Assembly: GCA_963837635.1 (NCBI GenBank)
Contig: CAWINY010000004.1
Span: 186,001 to 250,000, forward strand
Direction of reading: 5' to 3'
DNA from: CAWINY01 sp963837635
Lineage (GTDB): Bacteria; Acidobacteriota; Terriglobia; Terriglobales; Acidobacteriaceae
DNA length: 64,000 nt
Of this stretch, positions 8,777 to 17,550 are shown in pieces. The notes under the pieces were generated by a model. That model saw nothing but the letters and a program-made list of their open reading frames with translations. It was not told where the DNA came from and did not search any database. The position numbers and the translations under genes are program-made. Each line of letters opens with the position of its first letter. The stretch's first letter is position 1.

Positions 8777-9901
8777 TCAGTGCCGACCGAACCTGATCGT
8801 GGAGCGGTTGACCGCGCCTTCATTCCAACTCGATGTGTTGTGACAGGCGGAACAATCCGTGGGGAAGCCAGCCGCCCTGTGGTTCGGATCGGTCGTGGAG
8901 TTGTAGTCTTTGATGTGGCACGAGGCACAATCCGCCGGCGTGCCCGCATACCTGCCATTGACGTGGCACTGCACGCAGGGGAGCGTCGCGTGAACTCCCG
9001 TCAGCGGGAAATTCGCGTAGGCGGCGTGGTCGAAGCGCGCGTTCAACCAACTGGCGGTCGAGTGGCAGAGACCGCAATCATGCGGGAATCCTGCCTGGAC
9101 ATGGCTCGGATCTTTGGTCCCCATGAAATCCTTCGCATGGCAGCCCGAGCAGTTGGCCTGCGCGCCTTTGAAGGTGCCGTTCTGATGGCAGGCGCGACAG
9201 TCAAGCGTCGCGTGCACGCCGGTCAGCGGGAAGAACCTGGCGTGATCGAACTTGGCGCCGAACCAGCTACTCATACTGTGGCAAACCTCGCAGGTCGGCG
9301 GGACACCAAGCGTGCGGTGGTCGAAGCTCGCGGTCTCATACTCCTTCAGGTGGCATGAAGCGCAGTTCGTTGTCAGACCGACAAAGCGCCCGGCCGCGGC
9401 TTGCTTGTGGCAGGACTCGCAATCCACCGCCGCATGTCCGCCGATGAGCGGAAACCGGTTCTGATGCAACTCGATCTGTTTCACTTCTACCCGCCAGCCG
9501 CGCACGGTGTGGCAACGCTCGCAGGCGGCGCCCATCTGCCGGCGATGAATATCTGCATGGCAATCCGCGCATTTTGTGCCCACATTGCTAAACAGCAGGT
9601 TGACGTGGCACTGCGTGCAGGTAAGGCCGGCATGAACGCCGCGCAACGGGAAACGAGTCTTGTCGTGGTTGAATTCGGGGAGGCTGCGGATCGGCGACCA
9701 GCCGCTGAACGTATGGCAATCCTCGCAGCGCTGCCCCAATGCGCCGTGGGGGCTGCGCACGGTTGCTTTCGGCGCTGTTACGTCATTGGCCAATGCCGTT
9801 GGGATGAAGCTCAGCAACACCATTGCGGCTAGGAGGGACGTGCGTGCTCCAAGCAATTGCCGGGCCAAGAAGCCGTGAATGGTGGGGTGCCAACGCATCA
9901 T
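8777..9901 (-). CDS. 13-heme c-type cytochrome
   Basis: 374 aa from the first ATG at 9901 (a second follows at 9898, overlapping the upstream stop). The leader ends IPTALA/ND, giving a periplasmic or secreted protein. I count 13 CxxCH heme motifs. At least four sit in a recurring module of the form F-(D/N)-H...F-P-L-x-G-x-H...C-x2-C-H (for instance KFDHARFFPLTGVHATLDC), whose extra His residues probably supply distal heme ligands. The same module builds the 23-heme partner encoded just upstream, so the two are paralogous chains. Probable role: wire-like electron carrier on the periplasmic side of, or within, the barrel. Confidence 0.9.
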   Translation of the reverse strand: MMRWHPTIHGFLARQLLGARTSLLAAMVLLSFIPTALANDVTAPKATVRSPHGALGQRCEDCHTFSGWSPIRSLPEFNHDKTRFPLRGVHAGLTCTQCHVNLLFSNVGTKCADCHADIHRRQMGAACERCHTVRGWRVEVKQIELHQNRFPLIGGHAAVDCESCHKQAAAGRFVGLTTNCASCHLKEYETASFDHRTLGVPPTCEVCHSMSSWFGAKFDHARFFPLTGVHATLDCRACHQNGTFKGAQANCSGCHAKDFMGTKDPSHVQAGFPHDCGLCHSTASWLNARFDHAAYANFPLTGVHATLPCVQCHVNGRYAGTPADCASCHIKDYNSTTDPNHRAAGFPTDCSACHNTSSWNEGAVNRSTIRFGRH

Positions 9902-11928
9902 TGGCCCCCGGAGCCTCCCTGGGAGGCTGTGACCGTTCCTCCATGGCAGGCGGCGCAGGCCGTGGGTACTGGCTTGTAGAACAACACGTCTTTGCCGTTG
10001 ACGCTCTTCATCAGCACGTGACAGTTGGCACACCCCACTTTCTGGTGCGCTCCCTTCAGCGAGAACGTGGTCTTCTCGTGGTCGAACAACGAAGGCCTCC
10101 ACTTCGTGCTGTTGTGACACTCCATGCAAGCGGTAACCGCATCGCCATGCCTGAACTGACCGGCGTGCGTGTCCTTGTGACAGCCCTCGCAACTCAGCGG
10201 AGCAGACTTGAAATCGACATTCAGCAGGTTTCGTTCCAGATTCGGCGGACGATGACAGGCGGCGCATTCCAGCGCGCGATGCGCGCCCACCAGCGAAAAG
10301 CGCGTGGATTCATGATCAAAGTGCCGCAGCTCGCGCCAGGATTGCGTGGAATGGCAGGCCTCGCATCCCTCCGGCCGCCCGGCGCTGTCCGCCTTGCCCA
10401 TGCGTGCCGCAAATTCACCCCGGTGTGGGTCCTTGTGACACGTCGTGCATGACAACGCGTTGAAGTGGTAGACCGCCGTGCGCGTCTCACGGTCAATCGT
10501 TTCGTTTCCGTTCGAGAGGCTCGGATGCACCTGCATCGCAACAGGGTGATTGGCCCCCGCTGGTTTGTGGCAGTCGCTGCAGATCACGGCAACGTGGCCG
10601 CCGGTCAATGGGAATGAACTCTTCTGGTGACGCGCCATCCCGAAGGTCGAAGGCCGATAGCTGTCCTCGTTGTGACATTGTTCGCAGCGGTTGAAATACA
10701 GAGTCCCGGCAAACTGACCCCGGTGCGCGTCCTGGTGGCAGTCGGTACACAAGGCGAATTTCACCTTGTAGAGCGTGGCCCGGCCCGCAGGCTTGTGACA
10801 CTTGGCGCACTCCAGCACGGCATGCTTGCCCCTCAGCGGAAAGTCGGTCAAATTGTGCTCGGCGAGTTGAAAGCGCGCCGGCTTGAATCCCTCGGTTGTG
10901 TGACAGGCATCGCAGCGGCCCTTGTCCGCGCGCTGGGCGAACTGGCCGTTGTGCGGGTCGGGGTTGTGGCAATCCGAGCAAGCTTGGAATGCGATCTGCG
11001 TCTTGAAATCCGCCCCGCGATGGCAGCGCTCGCAACCGAGCTCAGCGTGTTTGCCGGTCAGCGGGTACTTGGTGGTCGAGTGGTCGAACTTGACGAGAAA
11101 GGCTGTACTCTTCCATGACGACGTGTTGTGACACGACTCGCAACCCTGCTGGAAGGCGGCGTGGTGAGGATCGCTGTGACAGGAACTGCAGTGCTCGAAG
11201 CGCAGCCCGGCATACTTGAGCGCGCCCCCGGTCATAGGCGTGTGGCACTTCTGGCAGGCGATCTCGACATGCGCCCCGGTGAGCGGATATCGCGTCTTGG
11301 CGTGGTCGAAGTTGCGCACCGGCTTCCACGCACCCGTGTCGTGGCACTGCCGGCAGTTGGCGCCAAGCTGGTCGCGATGCTTATCCTCGTGGCACGAGGT
11401 ACAGGTGGGGGAAAGCCCGAGATATGTCCCCCGAAGGTCTTTGACCAGAATCGTGCGGCGCTCGCCGGCTGAAATCTTTTCCGGGGTGTGGCACTTGGCG
11501 CAGGCTAGTCCCAAGTGTTTGCCATCGAGTGTGAAACCGGTTTTCGTGTGATCGAAATGCGCCGATATCTGCTCCCATTTCACCAGCGCAAAGTTGACGC
11601 CATTGTGTTCCGAATGGCATTTCACGCAGGCGGCGTTTCCGCCGGACCGGTCCATCAGACGCGGGTGAAGGCCGCGTCCCTGTCGAAGCCGCGATGCGAT
11701 CTCCTGGTGGCAATCGAGACAATGGAACTGCGGGGAACCCGCCCGCACGGCATGGCAGCGGATGCACCCCATAGGCCCGTCGAGACTGGCGTGTGCTTGC
11801 GACAATGGGCCCGGGGAGATCTGCGCGCTGGCAGCGGCTTCGAGAAACAACACTTCGAAAATAAACACGCAGACCAATGCGAGTAGCGCCAGCAGACACC
11901 ACTTGCACAGCTCGCGGATGGACGCCAT
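9898..11928 (-). CDS. 23-heme c-type cytochrome
   Basis: 676 aa from the ATG at 11928, followed by a signal peptide (WCLLALLALVCVFIFEVLF... ending AASA/Q); longer readings upstream lack a leader. There are 23 CxxCH motifs, evenly spaced, roughly one heme per 29 residues. Seven repeats of the FDHxxTxFxLxGxH-x5-CxxCH module are visible, for example NFDHAKTRYPLTGAHVEIAC and LFDHEKTTFSLKGAHQKVGC. It is the first gene after a 247-bp gap containing a sigma-54-type promoter, so it heads the structural operon. The size and modular build suit a long linear heme wire, periplasmic or exposed at the cell surface. Confidence 0.92.
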   Translation of the reverse strand: MASIRELCKWCLLALLALVCVFIFEVLFLEAAASAQISPGPLSQAHASLDGPMGCIRCHAVRAGSPQFHCLDCHQEIASRLRQGRGLHPRLMDRSGGNAACVKCHSEHNGVNFALVKWEQISAHFDHTKTGFTLDGKHLGLACAKCHTPEKISAGERRTILVKDLRGTYLGLSPTCTSCHEDKHRDQLGANCRQCHDTGAWKPVRNFDHAKTRYPLTGAHVEIACQKCHTPMTGGALKYAGLRFEHCSSCHSDPHHAAFQQGCESCHNTSSWKSTAFLVKFDHSTTKYPLTGKHAELGCERCHRGADFKTQIAFQACSDCHNPDPHNGQFAQRADKGRCDACHTTEGFKPARFQLAEHNLTDFPLRGKHAVLECAKCHKPAGRATLYKVKFALCTDCHQDAHRGQFAGTLYFNRCEQCHNEDSYRPSTFGMARHQKSSFPLTGGHVAVICSDCHKPAGANHPVAMQVHPSLSNGNETIDRETRTAVYHFNALSCTTCHKDPHRGEFAARMGKADSAGRPEGCEACHSTQSWRELRHFDHESTRFSLVGAHRALECAACHRPPNLERNLLNVDFKSAPLSCEGCHKDTHAGQFRHGDAVTACMECHNSTKWRPSLFDHEKTTFSLKGAHQKVGCANCHVLMKSVNGKDVLFYKPVPTACAACHGGTVTASQGGSGGQ

Positions 11929-12035
11929 GGCGCCTCGTTCTCGCCACCGTCGGACGAGGCACACCCACGGAATTCGCGCCAATCTGTTGCCGTGCCTGGC
12001 GTCCAATCTGCGCAGCCCTCCTACCAGGTCGGGAT

Positions 12036-12051
12036 AGCACTCTCCCTGCCA
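12036..12051 (-). promoter_or_regulatory. Predicted sigma-54 promoter for the cytochrome operon
   Basis: Read on the minus strand the sequence is TGGCAGGGAGAGTGCT. It matches the sigma-54 -24/-12 consensus TGGCACGN4TTGCW at 9 of 11 fixed positions, with the invariant GG and GC at the required 10-bp spacing. It lies 108 bp upstream of the 23-heme cytochrome start, predicting a transcript start near 12024. The GAFTGA-bearing activator needed by such promoters is encoded three genes upstream. Found by eye. Confidence 0.55.
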
Positions 12052-12107
12052 TAGGCAAGCAGGCAGAAAACGCCTCTGGAGGCGGGGCTTGGAGACCGGC
12101 TTAGGAA

Positions 12108-12139
12108 GGTGGTGGGTCGGTGGTGGGTCCGATGGACCC
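12108..12139. promoter_or_regulatory. Candidate enhancer site: tandem repeat plus dyad
   Basis: An 11-bp unit GGTGGTGGGTC is perfectly duplicated (12108-12118, 12119-12129), and a perfect dyad GGGTCC-GAT-GGACCC spans 12125-12139. Its centre lies about 108 bp upstream of the predicted sigma-54 transcript start, the usual place for NtrC-family binding. It is the most obvious symmetric site in the 247-bp gap between the FecR gene and the cytochrome operon. Confidence 0.45.
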
Positions 12140-12175
12140 AGGTCGGGGAGACCAATCGACCCAGGCGAATCCGGA

Positions 12176-12907
12176 CTATTCGCTCTCGCCGTCGTTTGCG
12201 GGAGATGGCTGGCCGGCATCTCCAGCCGCGGATTCGCCCGATGACATGGAGCCATCTCCGAACAGCATCGAGCCGGGATTGGCCAATATGCCGAGATTGC
12301 CAAACTGGGAGATGGTGAGAGAATACGGCGCTTCGGGCTGATGCCCAAACTGCACGCGCGTGCCGAAGCCGGCTTCCACATTGACCAAGCCCCCAATAGG
12401 CGGGATGCCGGTGACTTCAACGATCCCTTCGTGCACGCTGATTTCAGTGTCTCCCTTCTTGTTGACCTGCACTTCGAACTGAGTCCCACGCACCGTGATG
12501 ACGGCGCTCGGGGTTCCCATGCGGAAGGGCGGGGTCTCCGCAAATCGTTTCTTGACCTTGGCGATCAATTCGCCGATGGCCATCTGCAGGTAACTCCACC
12601 CATGGAGCTCGTCGGGCTGTTGCAGTTGCAAACGGCTATTTTCCTTGACCAGCACTTGAGAGCCATCCAACAAGAGGATGACTACGCTGCTATTCTTGGC
12701 GGTCAGGATGATCGTGCCGGCCACCAGGATCTGTCCGCGCCGCACCGGCAAGGCCACGCCCAGCGGCACTTGGGCGGTCACGCTGCCCTTGAAGTCGAGC
12801 ACCTGGGCAACGCCGCTGGGCGCAGGTTGAGCTTCTGATTGCTGCTGTGCGTTTGCCGTGGCAGCCAGCAGCACGAGCGCAATTAGAAATCGCGACGCCA
12901 ATTTCAT
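12176..12907 (-). CDS. FecR-domain exported protein
   Basis: 243 aa from the ATG at 12907, which overlaps the kinase stop as ATGA; GAGGAC gives a modest ribosome site. Residues 1-20 are a signal peptide (LIALVLLAATANA/Q). The body is a FecR beta-domain: FKGSVTAQVPLG, LLLDGSQVLVKENSRLQL and VRGTQFEVQVNKKGDTEISV are typical. Classical FecR proteins relay an outer-membrane signal to a sigma factor, but exported FecR proteins without that partner are common. Here it is co-transcribed with a two-component pair and stands before the cytochrome genes, so it may be a periplasmic sensor or scaffold for the same system. The tail is Ser/Gly/Glu-rich. Confidence 0.8.
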   Translation of the reverse strand: MKLASRFLIALVLLAATANAQQQSEAQPAPSGVAQVLDFKGSVTAQVPLGVALPVRRGQILVAGTIILTAKNSSVVILLLDGSQVLVKENSRLQLQQPDELHGWSYLQMAIGELIAKVKKRFAETPPFRMGTPSAVITVRGTQFEVQVNKKGDTEISVHEGIVEVTGIPPIGGLVNVEAGFGTRVQFGHQPEAPYSLTISQFGNLGILANPGSMLFGDGSMSSGESAAGDAGQPSPANDGESE

Positions 12908-15229
12908 GCCGTCCTCTTCGCCTGTGCATTTTCCAGGCCACAATCCGCCGGCGCTGGCAGACGAATCTCAAAGCTGGTTCCCGATGAGTCGCTCGTTACC
13001 CGCAATTGCCCTCCGTGCTTGTCCGCGATGCGCTTGACGAATGCCAGCCCTAGCCCCCATCCCGGCTGGCTATGTTCCGTCCTCTTCGCGCGATAGTACG
13101 GGTCGAAAAGGTGGGACAGGTCTTCCTCGGGGATGGGTTCTCCGGCGTTGTGCACCACCACGCTGGCCCACTCGTCCTCCCGCAGGAACTGCACCCGGAT
13201 CGGAGTCCCCGGCGCGCCATACTTGATGGCGTTGCTCACCAGGTTCAGGATGGCGCCACTGAGTAAGTGTGGATCGCCCGTCACTTCGAGCGCCTCCCTG
13301 CTATCCAGCACCAGTGCCATGCCCTGCGCCTGGGCCAGGGGTTGAAGGATTTCGAAGACCTGCCGCACGATCTTGTCGAGCAGGACGGGCTCGGAGCGCA
13401 CCGGCTGCGCGCCGGCGTCAAGCCGCAACACATCGAGATAGCTGTTGATCAGTGCCAGCAGCCGTCTGGACTCGCGATGAATCGTCTGTGGCGCTTCGGC
13501 GCACATGGGAGAGCTGGGATAGTGCAACATCAGCTCCGCAAAGCCCTGGATGGCGGCCAAGGGTGTTCGCAACTCGTGTGTGATGAAGCCCAGGGCTTCG
13601 GCGCGCGCGCGGTCGCGCTCCACCCGCGAACGCAGGCTGGACAGGTTGACGATCATCCCGCCCGAGGGCGACAGTGACGTGCCGGGCAACGGGAACATGC
13701 GCACCGAATAGAGTTCGCCATCGACTTGCGCTTCGGCAACTTCGCCCGGCGCCAGCGGTGGTGAGGAAGGATCCCTGCTTAGACGAGCGCACATTTCCTC
13801 CAGCGTCAGACCCGCATCCAAAGGGCTGGAACACAGCGGAGAAATGCCGGTTCTTGAGCAGCAGGTTGCCATGCTCATCGAAGATACCGATCAAGTCCTG
13901 GGTCGCCTCCAGCAGCCGGTCGTGAAGTTCGTACAGCGATGCCAGTTCTGATTGCAGGTCTTGCAGGAATGCGAGCCGCCATGACAGATCGTCAGGCGAT
14001 TCCGACAAGAAGTTACGGCGCAGGGCCAGCAATTCACGCAGTTCACGCAGCTGCCGCGTTAGACTGCGCTCGATCAGCATGAAATCCCCCGTATAGGCAA
14101 ACACCGGCCCGAGCACCACGGCCAGCAGCATCGGCCCCACCGGCACAATCCGCGATGCCGCGGCGAAAAAGAGTGCGCCCATTCCGTAGACTCCGAGCGT
14201 CAGAGTTGCAAGCACGACCAGCGCCGGCCAGCCATGCACGCGACGGAAGATGCTGACCACCGTTACGCATGCCACCAGCAGCGCCGCGATAGACCACGGC
14301 AGCGGCACGGGATGTAGCTGGCGCCCACTGAGGATGCTATCGACGATATGGGCATGCACTTCGACGCCGGGGGTCGGGAATCCACGGCTCACGGGAGTAT
14401 TCAGCCGGTCGGAGATTTCACTGGGCCCGAACCCGACCAACACCGGACGCCGCCACAGCCGGTCCAGGTTCTCGCCCCGCAGCGCCTGTGCGGCGGAAAT
14501 GGTCTCGAAAGGCTGGCGGCGGAAGGCGATCGGAATCAGCAGCGGCGGTGCCGTGCTGACGCTTGCCGAGTCATCCTCCACCGGGATGCCGTAACTGCGA
14601 AGGAATGCGGCGTTGGCGTGCGGGTCGGCCCGGCGCGCCACTTCGATGGCGAAGGCCCAGCGCGATCCCTCGGTTGTGAGCTGCCGTGGCGAGAAGCTGC
14701 GGCACACCCCGTCGATATCCAGCACGGCTTGGGCGTGTCCTATGTGCACAGTCCTCGCAAATTCCGGCAGGGGTTCGATCCAACCTGGACCATTCGCAAG
14801 CACCCCGATCTTGTCCACCAGAACCAGGCGCGGTGAGGCCGCCGCAAAGGCATTCCGCAGAGCCGTATCGGCGGCCGCGGATTGCGGCTCGGAAAGGAGA
14901 ATGTCGAGCCCGATCGAGTTGGCCCCGGCGCGCGCCAGGTTGCGGGTCAATTGCGCTAGCAGCTCCCGGGACCAGGGCCATCTTCCATATTGCTGCAGGC
15001 TCTGGTCGTCGATGAGCACAAGCACCACGGGCGAAGGCGCCTCCGCTTTGAGCGGCGCCCAGAAATACGTGTCCGTGAGGCGAAGCTGAAGACCTCGAAT
15101 AAAGGGGATGGCGCACAAGGCCCCGACAACCGCGAACAGCAGCGCAGAGGTGGCCAGGGTTCGGGTCCACCCCCGCTGGGGGTTGGAGCCCCCAACGCGG
15201 CCGGGGATCTGGGACGCAGCGCCATTCAT
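12904..15229 (-). CDS. CHASE2-PAS sensor histidine kinase, split by a frameshift near 13838
   Basis: Two overlapping frames together encode one protein of about 775 residues. From the ATG at 15229: an N-terminal helix, an extracytoplasmic CHASE2 domain (about 30-320), three membrane helices (about 325-400), a linker and the start of a PAS domain (LIGIFDEHGNLLLKNRHFSA). The frame is then lost and continues one base over with the rest of the PAS (SPLDAGLTLEEMC), HisKA (FITHELRTPLAAIQGF, phospho-His) and the ATPase (N-box NLVSNAIKYG, G-box GWGLGLAFVK). The start overlaps the regulator's stop as ATGA, and its own stop overlaps the FecR start. It should sense an envelope signal and phosphorylate the adjacent regulator. 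Whether the shift is real decides if the system is functional. Confidence 0.8.
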
Positions 15230-16608
15230 ACTTCATGCGGCTGGTGAAGATCGATTCCGAAGCGGACGGCCTTCTTGTAAAGCGTCTTGCGTTCGATCCC
15301 CAGTCGACGGGCGGCTTCCGACTTGTTCCCGTGCGTCTGCTTCAGGATGCGCACGATGTGCTCCCGTTCCAGCTCGTTGAGGCGCTCGGGCACATTCGGT
15401 GCGCCACCGACGACTGCGGATGCGGGCCCATGGTTCTCGGCTTCCACGTCGGCCAACGTGATCTGATCGGTCAGGGCAAAAATTGCCAGCCGATTCACCA
15501 TGTTTTCCAACTCGCGAACGTTCCCCGGCCAGGCCATAGATTGCAGCCGCTGTACGGCGGCACTTTCGATGCTCACCTGGCGCCCGTTCTTGCGGTTGAA
15601 CTGCGCCAGAAAATGCGCCACCAGCAGTGGAATATCCTCGCGCCGCTCATCTAACACGGGGACCGTGATCTGAACCACGCTTAGCCGGTAATAGAGATCT
15701 TCACGAAAATGTCCCTGCCGCAGCAGCGCGCCCATATCGCGGTTGGACGCCGCCAGGATGCGCACATCGACCGGCAGGTATTTGGTGGACCCGACTCGCC
15801 GTACCTGCTGCTCCTGAATGACCCGCAGCAGCTTCACCTGGAAGCTGAGCGTGGTCTCGGTTACCTCGTCCAGGAACAGCGTGCCCCCATCGCTTGCTTC
15901 GACGAGTCCCTTGTGCGCCGCGTCGGCCCCGGTAAAAGCGCCCTTTTCGTGGCCGAACAGTTCGCTTTCCAGAATGGTCTCGGTGAACGAGCCGCAGTTG
16001 ACCGGGGTAAAAGGACGTTGCGCGCGCTTGGAGTGCTGGTGGATGGCGCGAGCCACCAGTTCTTTGCCCGTGCCGCTAGCCCCGGTGATCAGCACGTTGG
16101 CATTGCTGGGTGCGACTCGGCCGATCAGTTTGTAAACCTCCAGCATGCTTGGACTGCGCCCGATGATGGCGGAATCGGCAACGTCGCTCGCCGCAGCCTC
16201 GGCCTGGGTCTTGCGCGGCATCTGGGCGCGGAACGAGGCTGCGCGCTGCGCGATGGCCAGGATCTGTTCCACTCCCAGGGGCTTGCTGACATAATCCACC
16301 GCCCCTTCGGCCACGGATCGCACCGCGCTCTCCAGACTGACATGCGCGGTCATGATCACGGGGTAGAGGCCGGATTGAAGCGCGCGCAAACGCTGCAGCA
16401 GGTCGATACCGCTGGCCGCGCCCAAGCTGACGTCCACCATCGCCAGATCCACTTCGTGGCTTGCCAGATAGCGCTCCGCGTCCTCGGCTCGGACAAACGT
16501 CTGGCATTCGTGACCTTCCGCGACGAAGACCGCTTGCAGGAAGGCACAAGTGCTGAGCTCGTCGTCGATGACAATCACTCGCACAGCTTCTAACGCTCCG
16601 CTCCTCAA
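15226..16608 (-). CDS. NtrC-family sigma-54-dependent response regulator
   Basis: 460 aa. The receiver domain (about 9-125) has the acidic pair DD (15-16), phospho-acceptor Asp59 and the conserved K of SKP. The AAA+ domain (about 147-380) has Walker A GASGTGKE (176-183), the sigma-54 contact loop GAFTGA (223-228), Walker B GGTLFLDEV and the R-finger region. A Fis-type helix-turn-helix closes the protein (NKSEAARRLGIERKTLYKK). It heads the operon and pairs with the CHASE2 kinase. The predicted sigma-54 promoter and dyad in front of the cytochrome genes are its most likely target. Upstream of it are 130 bp without a recognisable promoter. Confidence 0.93.
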   Translation of the reverse strand: MRSGALEAVRVIVIDDELSTCAFLQAVFVAEGHECQTFVRAEDAERYLASHEVDLAMVDVSLGAASGIDLLQRLRALQSGLYPVIMTAHVSLESAVRSVAEGAVDYVSKPLGVEQILAIAQRAASFRAQMPRKTQAEAAASDVADSAIIGRSPSMLEVYKLIGRVAPSNANVLITGASGTGKELVARAIHQHSKRAQRPFTPVNCGSFTETILESELFGHEKGAFTGADAAHKGLVEASDGGTLFLDEVTETTLSFQVKLLRVIQEQQVRRVGSTKYLPVDVRILAASNRDMGALLRQGHFREDLYYRLSVVQITVPVLDERREDIPLLVAHFLAQFNRKNGRQVSIESAAVQRLQSMAWPGNVRELENMVNRLAIFALTDQITLADVEAENHGPASAVVGGAPNVPERLNELEREHIVRILKQTHGNKSEAARRLGIERKTLYKKAVRFGIDLHQPHEV

Positions 16609-16739
16609 CGAGCTACTTAGATGCGGCAGAGCAGTATTCGGTTCCTAGATGCCTAAAATCCCGGGGCGACGAACTGTGTCCCCTCTCAAGTGACTGGATT
16701 CATAATGCGACTGCTACGTGCTGTACGGCGCACTGCTAA

Positions 16740-17029
16740 CTACCTCGTCGAGGTTGGGCTGGGAGCCTGATAAGGCGGATCGACGATGGCCCGGATGTAG
16801 GCCACCACAGCCTTGATGTGTGCGGGCGTCAGAGTACTTCGGTATGCCGGGGTCTGTGGCGATTTCCCCAAGGCGGGGCCGCCCTCGCCGATGATCTTGA
16901 TTAGGTCGCCATCCGACATTGTGTTGAATACGCTCCCATCCGTAAACTGATGCGAACCGCAGCGGAGTGCAAGTGGGCGAGTTGCGTGGACCCAGAAAGT
17001 TGCATGCCCTGAACGGCTTGTGGCTGGAT

Positions 17030-17037
<8 letters not shown>
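16740..17037 (-). pseudogene. C-terminal remnant of a small c-type cytochrome
   Basis: The minus strand encodes the tail of a class I cytochrome c: NFLGPRNSPTCTPLRF in one frame, then FTDGSVFNTMSDGDLIKII, GEGGPALGKSP and HIKAVVAYIRAI in another. At least one frameshift is present, and the heme-binding CxxCH and everything N-terminal are missing. The coding similarity stops where the long direct repeat (copy B) begins, so the repeat's arrival probably truncated it. It may once have been the soluble electron carrier for the neighbouring multiheme system. Confidence 0.6.
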
Positions 17038-17256
<219 letters not shown>

Positions 17257-17299
17257 ATTATTTTCAAGCACTTACGATCTCATCAAGGCACAAAAAGGT

Positions 17300-17326
17300 G
17301 AACCCCTGGAATCGCACCAGGGGGTC
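17300..17326. repeat. Third copy of the element core, as a hairpin
   Basis: GAACCCCTGG-AATCGCA-CCAGGGGGTC forms a near-perfect stem-loop. The right arm and its neighbour TCGCACCAGGGGGTCA match copy A (3386-3401) almost exactly, and share ACCAGGGGGTC with the tRNA-Pro anticodon arm. It lies 44 bp beyond the tRNA remnant and probably marks another recombination event at the same site. The remaining bases to 17550 show no gene. Confidence 0.5.
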
Positions 17327-17550
17327 AATTACGCGCTCCTCGTCCCTGCATTCAATGACTTCCGAATGTGAATTCCAGAGTTACGGCTGTGGAGCGGCCA
17401 AAAAGCGACGGGGTTTACACAAAAGGGTTTACATTCTCTCGGCATTTGATCTCGGCAAAACCTAGTTTCGCCGATGTAGCCTCGTCAAGGGAATATCCAC
17501 AACTTCCGGATTGCCCGTCAACCTGGAATAATCGGCAGTTGGAGTGCCTT

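Noticed and set aside
11929..12175. Possible c-di-GMP/cAG (GEMM) riboswitch before the 23-heme cytochrome, as known for cytochrome genes in Geobacter
   Set aside because: I looked for the conserved GEMM core elements on the minus strand and did not find them; a short stem near 11958-11996 has only about 5 bp.
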